Of a stretch of DNA of 64,000 nt, positions 23,606 to 34,358 are shown piece after piece. How positions within the stretch are numbered: position 1 is the stretch's first letter; each line of letters starts with the position of its first letter. The stretch lies in contig OY482850.1 of assembly GCA_960531495.1 (NCBI GenBank), positions 4,373,084 through 4,437,083 on the forward strand, in the 5' to 3' direction. Origin of the DNA: Zeus faber. Lineage: Eukaryota; Chordata; Actinopteri; Zeiformes; Zeidae. The translations under genes and the position numbers were made by a program. A model generated the notes under the pieces. That model made no database searches. It saw only the letters and a list, made by a program, of their open reading frames with translations, and was not told where the DNA came from.

Positions 23606-25417
23606 TAATCTCACTGCTGACTGCCTAAAGTGGCAGCCATCAGCAGCCAATTCACTAAACAACTTACTCACAACCTGTCTTCTCCAGCCCTAGGCTCATC
23701 GTTCCCTGGTTTCACCCCCCCCGCTGAAAGTGAGGTATCTAAACTACTAACATGTAGCCGTCCTACTACCTGTCCGCTAGATCCGATCACGTCTAACCTC
23801 CTTCAAGCCATATCACCGACTATCACCCCGGCAATCACACATATGATTAATTCTTCCCAAACTTCCGGCACTTTCCCTTCCGCTTTCAAAGCGGCTCGGG
23901 TCGCACCACTGCTCAAAAAACCCTCACTCGATCCCAATCAAGTAGAAAACTATCCGCCGGTCTCTCTCCTCCCACTCCTTTCCAAAACCTTAGAGAGGGC
24001 GGTCTCTAGACAGGTTACAGAGTACCTGTCAAGAAACAACCTTCTTGATACACTTCAATCTGGCTTCAAAAGTGGTGACTCCGCCGAAACAGCCCTGTTG
24101 TCTGTGACAGAGGCCTTAAAAACTGCTAGATCTGCTGCCAAATCCTCGGTTCTCATTCTGCTAGACCTATCAGCTGCTTTTGACACTGTCAATCACAGCA
24201 TACTCCTGTCCATACTCTCAAGTATGGGCATAACGGGCAGTGCACTTTCCTGGTTGGAATCTTACCTTACTGGGCGCTCGTTCAGTGTGACATGGCAAGG
24301 CCAGCTGTCTGTGCCTCACAACCTCACCACAGGGGTGCCCCAAGGCTCGGTGCTAGGACCCCTCCTCTTTGCCATATACACCACCTCACTGGGCCCGATC
24401 ATCCGCTCACATGGCTTTTCACATCACTGCTGTGCGGATGATACTCAACTCTATCTGTCCTTCCCGCCCGACGACCCCACTGTCTAGACGCGGATCTCGG
24501 ATTGTCTCGCTGACATATCCACACGGATGAAGGATTATCATCTTCAACTAAATCTGGCGAAAACGGAACTGCTGGTCTTCCCGGCCAAACAAGGTATTTA
24601 TCACAACATTGATATTAAAATCGACTCTCTATCTCTTGTTCCTACCAAGGCTGCAAGGAATCTTGGTGTCATTATTGATGACCAACTGACATTCTCGGAC
24701 CATGTTGCCGCCGTCTCCCGGTCCTGCCGCTTCGCACTACTCAACATCCGAAAAGTCAGGCCGTACCTGACCCAATATGCCACTCAACTGCTGGTACAAA
24801 CCTTGGTGATGTCCCGTCTCGACTACTGCAACGCCCTCTTAACAGGCTTGCCAGCCTGTGCGGTGAAGCCACTACAGATGATACAGAATGCGGCGGCGCG
24901 ACTGGTGTTCAACCAGCCAAAGAGGGCACATGTCACTCCGCTGCTCATCGAGCTCCACTGGTTACCTGTAGCCGCCCGCATCAAGTTCAAGTCTCTTATT
25001 CTGGGCTACAGAGTGATTGCTGGGAATGCTCCCGCCTACTTAAATGCTCTTGTAAGAGCACATGTTGCCCCCCGGATGCTGCGCTCGTCAAATGAGCGTC
25101 GCCTGGCTCTGCCGGCCATACAGCCACGGCAAACCAGGTTATTCTCATTTGTAGTTCCACGTTGGTGGAACGAGCTGCCAAAAATGACCAGAGCAGGGAC
25201 CTCCCTCTCTGTCTTTAAGAAGCACTTGAAGACCCAGCCTTCAGGGAGTACCTCCTGTCCTAACCTACAATTACTTAGCACCACCTAGCAGTATTTATTG
25301 TTACACTAATGTTGTTGTTACACTAATCTCTGTCGCAATGTAGCTTGAATGTTATTCTCCCTTGTAAATCACTTTGGATAAAAGCGTCTGCTAAATGACT
25401 AAATGTAAATGTAAATG
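23606..25417 (+). mobile_element. 5'-truncated L2-type LINE, best preserved element in the window
   Basis: One frame runs from about 23621 to 25288 with a single internal TAG at 24485-24487. It reads LDPITSNLLQ, NYPPVSLLPLLSKTLER (fingers), LLDLSAAFDTVNH (catalytic Asp region), TTGVPQGSVLGPLLF, CADDTQLY (palm, Cys where Tyr or Phe is usual), LNLAKTELLVF and the thumb, and ends PRWWNELP, then FKKHLKTQ. The endonuclease and the start of the reverse transcriptase are missing. The 3' end is TTTGGATAAAAGCGTCTGC plus TAAATG repeats. TAGATAGAC occurs at 23597-23605 and 25418-25426 as a possible target-site duplication, although this word is simple-repeat-like. Two SINEs and a nested fragment at 10808 share the tail. 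Confidence 0.9.
23621..25288 (+). pseudogene. L2 LINE reverse-transcriptase ORF with one premature stop
   Basis: The coding part of the L2 copy stays in one frame apart from the TAG at 24485. This implies a young insertion relative to other elements here. The polymerase motifs NYPPVS, LSAAFDTV, GVPQGSVLG and CADD are in canonical order and spacing. The copy lacks the N-terminal endonuclease, so it could not retrotranspose by itself even without the stop. Confidence 0.88.
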
Positions 25418-25514
25418 TAGATAGACAGATAGATACAGTGAACCTCAAAGTTAACAAGAGGTTTTGAAAAATGAAGATATACAATAAACCTTTAACAGTT
25501 AACAGTTAACAGGA

Positions 25515-25752
25515 AGGTAGCTCAGGGGGTGGTACAGGGGGTGGTACAGGGGGTGGTAGCTCAGGAGGTAGAGCTGGTCATCTAGTGATCTAAAGGTTGC
25601 TGGTTCGATCCCAGGCTCCTCCTGCTAGCATGCTGTAGTGTCCTTGAGCAAGACACTTAACCCCTAATTGCTGCTGATGGCGCAATCCATCGGTGTTTGA
25701 ATAATTGTAAGTCGCTTTGGATAAAAGCGTCTGCTAAATGTAAAATGTAATG
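25515..25752 (+). mobile_element. tRNA-headed SINE with L2-type tail, copy 2
   Basis: The A-box-like word TAGCTCAGGAGG (25557-25568) and B-box GGTTCGATCCC (25602-25612) are followed by the same body as the SINE at 18165, ending AAGTCGCTTTGGATAAAAGC, then TCTGCTAAATG. At its 5' edge the motif GGGGGTGGTACA is repeated about three times, a small private tandem expansion of the head. It lies only about 100 bp after the L2 LINE whose tail it shares. Confidence 0.85.
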
Positions 25753-26687
25753 AAGCAATAAATATATGGCAATAACATTTTGGTCATATACAATAAACAT
25801 AGCTTTATTACAATAACCAAAATGTTACACTAACAAGAAAATAGATACATTTGGACAATGTATCTATTGGACAATAAACCGACCAAAAGATTCAATAACT
25901 AATGAAATAAACCAGGAAAAAATAAACTAATGAATGTAGCCAGAGATAGTTGTTTTTGTTGTTGTTCATTTGTATTTACCTGTTGAAGTTAAAAAAATTA
26001 AGTAATGAAATTTTAAAAAAGTAATTTCACTTGCAACATCCAATGATCTAAATCATACACCTAACAATAGGAAAAAGAAGGAACAAATGGGGCTGGTTCT
26101 AAAACTAGAGCGTAGCCGGGCTTGACTTTCTGTCACTAGTAGAGACATTCAGAGAGCACAGCAAAACACCCTTTTCAACGGCATAAAATCTTTGTCAACT
26201 TATACAGGTTGTTAAAAAAATGGTCATGACTAATAGACCAATAGAAAACAGTTGGGGATACACTAACAAATATACTGAAATACTAAAATTATGAAAACCT
26301 CAAGCAGTGTACACACTACAAGATTACAAAGCTGTTTGTTTGTTTATTCTGATTCCCTCCTTGAGCAACAATCTTGAGCAAAATCCAGATTTTTTGATAG
26401 TTCCAAGGATTGTAGTGCCAGATTATGCTGTGGTGTGAGGTATGTCACTGGTGTTAATTAAGTCTGTTTTGGCTCCACTGATTGCAAATCGCAAGTATTA
26501 AACATGTTCAAAATTTACGATCCGATATCCTGCAGTATGGGGGGAACCCCGAGGACGCAGTCTGTGGATTGTCACGTGGGGACGACAGACTGAAAGCTGA
26601 CTGAAACAGAATATGTCATGAACACAACAGCAGCCATGGTGAAAAATGGGAACTTCTCAAAGTATAAAGTAACATGTACAGTCTATA
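25753..26687. other. gene-free AT-rich stretch
   Basis: No coding sequence or recognised element is seen. Repeated ACAATAAAC and CAATAAC words at 25765-25930 give a weak repetitive texture. Confidence 0.5.
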
Positions 26688-27191
26688 TGTCAGGCCCACG
26701 GCCTCCCAGCGCCACTAGAGGCCACTTTTGCCCCATCTGCAGCTCCCTCCTTGAGCCAATTGCACACACCTGGGATCAATTACCTGCATCACTCCACACA
26801 GTATTTAGTCTCAGCTTCCCAGTCATTCTTTGCCAGACCGTCAACTAGCTTACCTGAGTTGTACAGCTACTGGCTCCATTCCTAGTTCCAAGTTCCAAGT
26901 TCCTAGCGCCTAGTCCTTGTTTCAAGTCTCGAGTCTATGTCTCTTTGTTTCGTCTTCCCCTTACCTGCTTGTCTCCGCTCGTCTACCAAGGCTGTCCGTC
27001 TTTCTCCATCCAGCCCGGTTCCCTGTTTCTCCACCCGGATCATGGACCCCTCCTCCCAGTCATCATCATCCCTGCCCAGCCCTGCTCCATCCCTACCTGA
27101 CCGGGTCCCCCCGGCCAGCTCCACCGTGTGGGCTAATAAACATCCATGTCTGTTTGTTGCGTTTGGGTCTCTCCTAGCCCTGGTCCTGACA
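26688..27191 (+). mobile_element. 5' LTR of Gypsy element
   Basis: The LTR begins TGTCAGG and ends CCTGACA, a 7-bp inverted terminal pair, over 504 bp. A GGGCTAATAAACATCC word near 27129 is a likely polyadenylation signal. It matches 29502-29985, except for the 3' end and an internal expansion. Confidence 0.85.
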
Positions 27192-27212
27192 GTACGTTCT
27201 GGCCAAGAAAAC

Positions 27213-28009
27213 ATGGACCCAGCCGACACAGAGGAGCTCCGCCGCGCACTCCGTGACCAAGGAGTGTTTTGCTTTGGCTCCTGTGGCCCCCCCCTGCTCC
27301 TCCGGACCTCCCTCCACCAGGGCTCCCAGCACCTCTCTTGTCCCCCCTGAGCCCCACGTTCCGGCTCCAGTACCCTACGACGGCGATTTTGGCACCTGCC
27401 GTGCCTTCCTTGTGCAGTGCGCGGTGGTTTTTCAGCAGCCATCGTCGTACGCCTCTGATGGCGCCTGCATCGCATTCCTCATCTCCTGCCTGAGAGGGGC
27501 GGCTCTCGGCTGGGGTTCTGCGGTTTGGAGTCAGGGCGGGCCCGTGAGTCTCTCCTACGATCTGTTCACCTGCAAAATAAGGAGTCTTCGACCACCCAGT
27601 TTGCGGCAAGGAGGCTGCCAGAAGACATGTTTCAGCGCGCCCTGAACAATGAGTAGCAGGACGAGTTTGCGCGGCGGGACGAGCCCACGGACCTGGACCA
27701 ACTGGTGGAGTCCGCCATCTGCCTGGACCACCGGCTATGGCAGCGCCGGCATGAGAGGGAGGGGGCGAGACTCCAGCCCGTGCTTCCCCCCTGGGCGTCC
27801 ACGCCCCGGTCTCCAGCGCCCGCTACTCTCGGGTGCCTCAGAAGTCCCTTGAGTCTCTCTGATGCCGAGCCCATGCAACTCGGTCACTCCCGGATCTCCC
27901 CCGAAGAGCGAGCCCGCCACATACAGACCGGCGCCTGTCTGTATTGCGGTTGGCTGGGACACCTCCAAGTCATCTGCCCGGTCAGCCACGAGACTACGAC
28001 TTCTCGGTA
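27213..28009 (+). pseudogene. Gypsy gag remnant with zinc knuckle
   Basis: The frame starts at ATG 27213 (MDPADTEELRRAL), shortly after the 5' LTR. Frames then change near 27340 and 27640. Recognisable parts are DGDFGTCRAFLVQC and AALGWGSAVW (capsid-like region), DLDQLVESAICLDHRLW, and a CCHC knuckle CLYCGWLGHLQVIC near 27936-27980 with C-x2-C-x4-H-x4-C spacing. Gag packages element RNA. Here it is disrupted. Confidence 0.8.
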
Positions 28010-28061
28010 GGGGTACATTCCAGTCGCTCCAGCTCCAACCCTCTAACCCGTCCTCTGCTCC

Positions 28062-28341
28062 CAGCTACCCTCTCGTGGGGGGGGGTAAAACACTCTCTTC
28101 CTCCGCTTTCATAGATTCTGGGGCGGATGCGAGCTTCCTCAACCTGGGACTAGCACGCCAGCTAGGGCTGACACCCGTCCCTCTCCCCACACCGCTCGAC
28201 ATCAAGGGGCTGACCGGGTCACTTCTGACCCGGATTACCCCCCAGACGGCCCCCCTCGAGCTGCTACTCTCCAGCAACCACCGTGAGTCCTTGAGGTTCT
28301 TCCTCATCCATTCCCCCCTAAACCCCCTGGTCCTGGGGTAG
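28062..28341 (+). pseudogene. Gypsy aspartic protease remnant
   Basis: The frame reads AFIDSGADASFLNLGLARQLG with the catalytic DSG at 28114-28122, followed by LDIKGLTG and HSPLNPLVLG. A stop follows where RT linker sequence (PWLRIHNPQ) would continue. Retropepsin-type proteases of this family process the Gag-Pol polyprotein. Confidence 0.82.
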
Positions 28342-28559
28342 CCCTGGCTCCGGATCCACAACCCTCAGATGGACGGTGCTCGGGTAGCGTGAGCACCTGA
28401 AGCCCACAATGCCACACCCACTGCCTCCGCTCGGGCCTCTACCCCGCCGCCAGACATGCCACCGGGGGACCCCAAGAGCCCTGACCTGTCCTCGGTTCTT
28501 TCACAATATCTGGACCTGGCCCCTGTCTTCAGCAAGCAGGGCGCGCTATCCCTACCACA

Positions 28560-29237
28560 CTTCCTCGCCCTGCCCAAACTACCATCGGCAAGGGAGACCG
28601 CGGACCTGCTGGTGGCCGAGGTGTTCCCGCAGACGTGGTGTTGGACAGAGGACCCCAGTTCACCTCCCAGGTCTGGTGCGCCTTCTGCTCGGCCCTGGGA
28701 GCAGAGCTCAGTCTCTCCTCCGGTTTCCACCCCCAGACCAACGGCCAGATGGAGCGGGCAAACCAAGAGTTGGAGGCCATGCTCCGCTGCCCGACAACCA
28801 CCAGCCCCACCTCCTGGAGCGACCAGCTGCCGTGGGCGGAATACACCCACAACACCCTGGTCAACGCCTCCTCTGGCCTGTCGCCCTTCCAATACTCTCT
28901 GGGCTACCAACCCGTGCTGTTCCCTGATCATGAGGTTGAGATTGCCGTACCCTCCGTCCAGGCCCACATGCATTGCTGCTGGAGGACGTGGAGGAGGGCC
29001 CACTCTGCCCTACTCCAGGCCTCTGCCAGGTCCCAGCGGCAGGTGAACCAGCACCATGTGCCCGCGCCCGCACCCAAATACGTCCCCGGACAGATGGTAT
29101 GGCTCTCCACAAAGGACTCGCTCCCCAGTATGTTGGTCCCTTCCCCATTGTCAATCAATCATCAACCCCTGTGCCGTACGCCTCCGCCTCCCTCCCTCCC
29201 TCCGTGTCCACCCCACCTTTCATGTGTCCCTGCTTAA
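28560..29237 (+). pseudogene. Gypsy integrase C-terminal half
   Basis: After the deletion junction, the frames read LPKLPSARETADLL and then VLDRGPQFTSQVW (second catalytic Asp region, DRGPQF), GFHPQTNGQMERANQELE (catalytic Glu), WAEYTHNTLVNASSGLSPF and VPSVQAHMH. The first catalytic Asp and the HHCC zinc domain are absent. The frame shifts again near 29100. Confidence 0.85.
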
Positions 29238-29500
29238 GCCGGTGGTTTCCAGCCCTCTCCCCCTCCCCGCCAAGGCCCCACCACCCCCCCGCACCCTCAA
29301 TGGTCAACCGGCCTCCACAGTTCGGCGCCTGCTGGATGTGCGGCACCGGGGGAGGGGCTTCCAGTACCTTGTGGACCGGGAGGGGTACGGTCCGGAGGAA
29401 CGCTCCTCGGTCCCCCGGAGACAGATCCTGGATGCCTTCCTCACCCGGGGTATTTCAATCGGACTCGCACTTCCGGTTCCAGGTGTCTGTAGAGGGGGTA
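29200..29500 (+). pseudogene. chromodomain-like C terminus of Gypsy integrase
   Basis: The frame reads [44 protein letters not shown] and RRQILDAFL. This is the pattern of the chromodomain that ends integrase in fish chromoviruses and guides insertion to chromatin marks. The usual W-x-GY word is changed (DREGYG), consistent with decay. Confidence 0.8.
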
Positions 29501-29501
29501 C

Positions 29502-29985
29502 TGTTAGGCCCGCGGCCTCCCAGCGCCACTAGAGGCTGCTCTTGCCCCATTTGCAGCTCCCTCCTTGAGCCAATTGCACATACCTGGGATCAATTGCCTG
29601 CATCACTCCACACAGTATTTATTGTCCAGCTTCCCAGTCATTCTTTGCCAGACCGTCAACTAGCTTACCCTAGTTGTACAGCTCTCGTTGACCCAGTCTG
29701 TCCGTCCATCTCCAGCCAGCCCGGTTTACCTGCTTGTCTTCGGTTGTCGACCAAGGCTGTCCGTCCATCTCCAGCCAGCCCGGTTTACCTGCTTGTCTTC
29801 GCTTGTCGACCAAGGCTGTCCGTCCTTCTCCATCCAGCCCGGTTCCCTGTTTCTCCACCCGGATCCTGGACCCCTCCTCCCGGTCATCATCCCTGCCCAG
29901 CCCTGCTCCATCCCTACCTGACCGGGTCCCCCCGGCCAACTCCACCCTGTGGGCTAATAAACATCCTTTGTCTGCCTCCCGTTTC
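29502..29985 (+). mobile_element. 3' LTR of Gypsy element, truncated and internally expanded
   Basis: The LTR begins TGTTAGGCCCGCGGCC and follows the 5' LTR through AATAAACATCC, but then decays and lacks the CCTGACA end. A 59-bp unit starting at 29690 and 29749, with a partial third unit from 29808, repeats CCGTCCATCTCCAGCCAGCC. The 5' LTR has only one such unit, so the tandem expansion is private to this LTR. Confidence 0.85.
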
Positions 29986-30750
29986 CCCGTGTTTTTTTTT
30001 ACTGCAAGAAATAGCCCGCTACTGTATGTTTGTTTACTCCAAAGTCACGTTTGTTTGCATGAGATTTCTGGTTTTGAGAGTTGGGACTCTGACAATCTCA
30101 CGTAGCCTGTTTCAAATCTTTAGTGAATGGAATCTGTTATGAGTCATGTGCTGTTTAGGTATATTGTTGCTCTCAACACTATAGTAACAAAAGTGTTAAA
30201 TTGATCATTATGTGTGGGGTCTGGCGTGGGCCAGGCTTCACTCCTTGTTTATCGTTAGCGCTGATTGGGAACTCGAATCTCAAGCTTCATGCATTTCTAT
30301 TTACAGTCATTTATCTAAGTTATGTGGAAAACATAGTGTATGCAGACATGGCATACTGCTTCGTGAGGCACTGTTACTTCATTTTCACAGTTTAATAGGG
30401 ACAGAGGCATTACATAAGATGGTGAGCATTTGCAAAATGTTTTAGATTACAACCTGTCTAATGACCTACTGCCTCCCCCCCTTATAAAAGGAAAAAGAAT
30501 GGAAAAAGCTTCTCTCGATGGAGCTTGAATGGCTTAAAGCAAAGACGTGGAGAAGATCGATGCAAAAGCACAATCCAATACCTTGTCAACAGAAAAAAAA
30601 GATCGAAAATAAAAAAAATAGCATCTTGAAAATACACAATTGACATCCATCTTGGTATGAGATTATTCAGCTAGCTTTTATAAAATATGCCTTCAACTTT
30701 CCCACTATTTAAATATTCATATACCAAATTCTACAGATTATATTAAAGGA
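29986..30750. other. gene-free stretch
   Basis: Nothing beyond unassigned sequence is seen, with an A-rich part near 30590-30625. Confidence 0.5.
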
Positions 30751-31079
30751 ATGTGTGGAAGGCTCTGTCCACAGACATGGGTTCAGGGAGGGAGACTTTC
30801 TAGCAGTGAAGTGCCAACACAGCAGGGTTTTTTTTTTAAGAAGACAACAAAAAGGCTCGCTGGCCAAACGTGAACCTGAAACAGAAATTTATCAGTGAGC
30901 GTCAGGGTCCGTTCCACAATCTTGTCCGCTGGCTCTCACATAACAAAACTCTCCCAGCCCACTGGACGAATCAGTGCCAGCAGGCTGATCAGGCTCGGAA
31001 CAGCTTGAGTCGGAACAACTGCGCTGGAGGGGGAAGAAGCCCATGCTGTAACCCGCAGGCTTAACCACGCGTCTGCCAC
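30751..31079 (-). mobile_element. LTR, family 2, copy 2 (3' LTR of a minus-strand Gypsy)
   Basis: In minus-strand reading, the LTR starts TGTGGCAGACG at 31079 and is preceded by the purine-rich CCTGGGGGTA, a good polypurine tract. It extends to a TG-type left edge near 30751. It matches 22754-23052 in ordered blocks. Position next to the internal sequence at 31080-32210 identifies it as that copy's 3' LTR. Confidence 0.7.
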
Positions 31080-32210
31080 ATACCCCCAGGCTGGCAGACA
31101 CAGGACGCGGTCCATGAGTCTCTGAATAGTGGCTGGGGGTCTGTACAACCCAAACAGAAACGCGACAAACTAGTACAAACCCTGCAGACTGGAGAAAGCC
31201 GATCTTCCTTGGACTCTGGAGAGAAGGGAATCTGCCTGTAGCCTTAGTTAAATCCGGTCTCATGAAAACTTGAGCCGCGCCTAGCTGGTCAAGCAGCTCG
31301 TTGACCTGGGGCATCAGGTACAAGTCAAATTTTGACACCGGGTTCACCTTTCAGTAGTGTAGACAACCAGCTTACCCACCGCCACGATGGGGTAACACCA
31401 GTCTCTTGTGGACTCCTCTATCACCCCCATGTTATGCATAGCCTCTAATTCCGCCTGCATAACTTTGCGTTTATGCCCGGGCAGACGATTAGGCCAGGAG
31501 CGTAGTTTTACTCCAGGGATTGCCTCCTTGTGGTGGTGTATGAGCGGCGTGTGGCCTGGCAGGGGGGAGAAGACAGGGGAGAGGAGCTGTGCTGTAATGC
31601 GGCCAAGTCCGCGCTCTGGCCTGGTGAGAGATGTTTGCTAGAGAGGGCCGGAGTGTCCCACCCATCACCGTGGTGGCCAGAGACACACTCACACCCTCTC
31701 CCTCCACTCCTTTAGGTGGTTATGGTGGTAAATCTGAGTAGCCTCACCCCTGTCTGACCACTCGACTTCATAATTGATGTCCCCAACCCGCCGTGTGACC
31801 ACAAAGGACCCTTGCCACTTTGCAAGTAGTTAAGAGCTGGCCGTAGGGAGCAACACCTTGTTCTCACCATGACGCCTCCACCAAAGCCCCGGGTCAAACC
31901 AGAGGTTGTAGGACCATCGTCTGAGAACAGCCGGAGTCCAAGAAAGCCTGATATTTTCCCCCTTGTACTCTTACCTGTACATTGTAGGTCCCGTCCCGAC
32001 CGGGGGATGGGTGACTCCAACCACCTGTCCAACTCGCATCAAGGAGCAGCCCCGCTGGATGTGGTCGGGTTGCCTGCAGCGCCAGCACCCCTGTCCAGGG
32101 ATTTGAGCAGCTGTCCTTGGGCCCACTGCAGTGCCGCCCAGCAAGTAAACGGGAGACAGAGAAGGGATAGTGCGGAAAGGGGAGACGGCGTCCTGACAGA
32201 TCATTTTGCT
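31080..32210 (-). pseudogene. minus-strand Gypsy gag, protease and RT-start fragment
   Basis: Reading from 32210 downwards, a CCHC knuckle CWRCRQPDHIQRGC (about 32060-32100) comes first. It is followed by protease-like GKYQAFLDSGCSQTMVLQPLV with DSG (about 31900-31960). After a decayed stretch, the RT segment NPVSKFDLYLMPQVNELLDQLG and then LMDRVLC appears at 31347-31100. The RT ends mid-domain directly at the polypurine tract, so a deletion joins RT to the 3' LTR. Stops and shifts are frequent. It is a different lineage from the plus-strand Gypsy next to it. Confidence 0.8.
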
Positions 32211-33330
32211 TGAGTAAAAAAAAATATTATTATTAATTAATTATTAATTGGGAGTGTCTTTTCTTAATCTTCGATCATGTCAAACCTCAATAAATATGTC
32301 TTCAGGTCGACTCCCTGCGGTTGGAGGCGGCTGGGGGGCGTTTCTTGGTGAGGGGAAAATAAAGTAGAATTTTTATTTTTTCAAGACTGGTGTCAGGTGA
32401 AATCACATCTCCTATGGACAGAGACAGTGTGAAAGTGACAGACGACGTGACGACGATATCCATGGAAACGCCGGCACATCAGAGCGTAGGCATTCACCTC
32501 TCGTATACAGTATTATTACTGTAGGGATCAAGGCGGTAACTGCCTTAATTGAATAAAAAAAGAACCGTGACAGATCGAGAAAGGGAAGGTATCATTAAAC
32601 AACGAGAGCAACAATTAGACGAGAACAATGCAAAGCAGATGGTGAGATTCTCGGTGGAAATAGATCCTAGGCCATGTATCGGGAAGTTAGACGGGTGTGA
32701 TGCGTGTTGAAGAGAAACGATGCGAGGAGATGGAATGAAAGTTTGCCAAGTGATGACAGATCACTGAGACCTCTCTGTGACCTGTAAGGCAGATGTAACA
32801 CCGTTGCGTGCGACATCCTTGATCTGCGTCGACTCACCTTTGTGAATATTGCATGCACTGCGTTGGAATGTGTACAAAGGCAGCTGAGGGTACAGACACC
32901 TGGACGACCAGAGTTGGCCGAGGAGGAGGCGGAGGGATGAAGCCGTCTACGTCAGTATTTTCTTTATAGTGCAACCAAACAAAACTAAAATAAAAACAAT
33001 TCTTTCAACAATTCTTTCTACTTGAGTGATGAAAATTTTGGGTCTTTACAAGCGAACAAAAAAAATGTTCGATGTGTGAGTCAGTCAGTTTGGCTCTGAG
33101 TTGTGAATGGAAATCTCACACGAATCATTTCATTCTGCCAAAATGATTTGTTCAGGAAGAATGCAAAATGTATGTCGGCCGCATTCAGTAATAATTATGT
33201 CAAATGCCTTCACCCTTTGTCTTCACCCGCATTGCTTTAATACTTACAATATTATTTAATGCTCATCAAATATAATTATTTTCTGTTTGCGAGTAGAAGA
33301 TTCCCCGTGGGGCATGGGGTGGATGGGAAA
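32211..33330. other. gene-free stretch
   Basis: No gene or recognised element is seen. A TTATTAATTAATTATTAATT block lies near 32228, and the rest is mixed AT-rich sequence. Confidence 0.5.
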
Positions 33331-33637
33331 TAGTGATGAAAAGTTTGACTCTTTTTGAAAACTTGACTCTTCATTTGTTTGATTAAGTTGGTCTAACTTG
33401 TGCGTGCGTGACTCGTGGATGACATTCAAGAATTGGTCCGGGTGTCTTTACCTCTGCTTGGGGAGCATGTGTGACTCTCGGGTCTTTTCGTTTGAGATTC
33501 GGGTCTGGGTTCACTGTTCAGCCTGTGTGACTGGAATGCAGCTACAGAGTCGCGGACGAACGGAGTGATTCACGACCCTAGAGTCGTTTAAAACATGTGT
33601 TCGTTATGAACAAATTCTTTGCGAGACTTGCATCACT
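33331..33637 (+). mobile_element. small non-autonomous DNA-transposon-like repeat, copy 1
   Basis: The ends AGTGATGAAAAG and CTTGCATCACT are imperfect inverted repeats. The interior contains CTTCATTTGTTTGATTAAG and GTTCGTTATGAACAAATTC. The reverse complement of 50390-50724 matches the ends and interior in the same order, and 34419-35935 is a third related copy. The family is non-coding. Class (for example hAT-derived) is inference. Confidence 0.55.
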
Positions 33638-33930
33638 AATGGTCGATCTTGTTCTTGTACACTTTTCACGAGTGACTCATGACTTCTAAGTCTCATTTAA
33701 CAGATTTGTTTGCTACAAATGAATTGTTCACAAATATTGCATCACTATTCAACTCCATCAGTTTAATTTGTCACTTTTAAATTTCCAGTTTGTTATCTTT
33801 GACATTTCAAGCTGAAAGGGGGGAAACCTTAATCGTTTTTCTATTGGTGTATTATGGTTCATCAATGATTATGGCTTATTATTCCATTCCAATTCGCTTG
33901 ATTGTTATGACACTTAAGAAGTGCTACAGT

Positions 33931-34097
33931 GTAGGGGTTTCACCAACTAGTCAACTAGTTGACTACTACAACCACCAGTCGGCACTGTTGGCAGCAGTCT
34001 AGTAGTCGTGGACAACATATTTCTTGTCAACGTCACCAGATTTACAATAATTGTTGCTGTAATTGTTAGTAAAATAATTTATTAAAATATGTACATG
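33931..34097 (+). mobile_element. left part of a hAT-like non-autonomous element
   Basis: It starts TAGGGGTTTCACC and contains AACTAGTCAACTAGTTGACTAC and TAGTCGTGGACAACATA. The interior matches 48545-48660, and the end TGAAACCCC of that copy is the complement of this start. Here the right half is missing, replaced by an LTR-like repeat at 34098. Confidence 0.6.
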
Positions 34098-34203
34098 ACC
34101 GAGTGGCCTTTTCAGGGCCCTCTGACACAGAGACACAGGTGATGGGGTTGTAAAGTACCATTTGTGTTGTAAAGAGTGGACAAGGGGGAACAGGGGCTTC
34201 TCT

Positions 34204-34256
<53 letters not shown>

Positions 34257-34358
34257 TGGGGGTTTGACATGCAAACACCCTGACCCAATGCCACCCTGAT
34301 CCCGGGCCCAATTACCTAGAACCAAGACAGGTAAACCACACCACCCCCACACCACACA
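34098..34358 (-). mobile_element. LTR-like repeat, family 1, inverted copy with long (GT)n
   Basis: The reverse complement starts TGTGTGGTGTGGGGG and carries the family order: an ATTGGGTCAGGGTG word, AACCCCCATCACACAC, CAGAGGGCCCTGAAAA and a final GGCCACTCGGT. The internal CA run seen in other copies has expanded here to about 50 bases (34206-34256). It truncates the hAT-like element to its left. Confidence 0.65.

Larger units (their letters stand above)
26688..29985 (+). mobile_element. Gypsy LTR retrotransposon with large internal deletion
   Basis: Both LTRs, gag, protease, part of integrase and a chromodomain-like end are present in the normal order, but reverse transcriptase, RNase H and the N-terminal half of integrase are missing. 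The deletion junction is near 28555, where PVFSKQGALSLP (just before the start of RT) passes directly into LALPKLPSARETADLL (integrase core). Full elements of this kind are roughly 5-6 kb, so about 2 kb is lost. Several frameshifts and stops add to this. The polypurine tract AGAGGGGGTAC precedes the 3' LTR. The missing part shows that this copy depended on proteins from others if it ever moved after the deletion. Confidence 0.9.
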
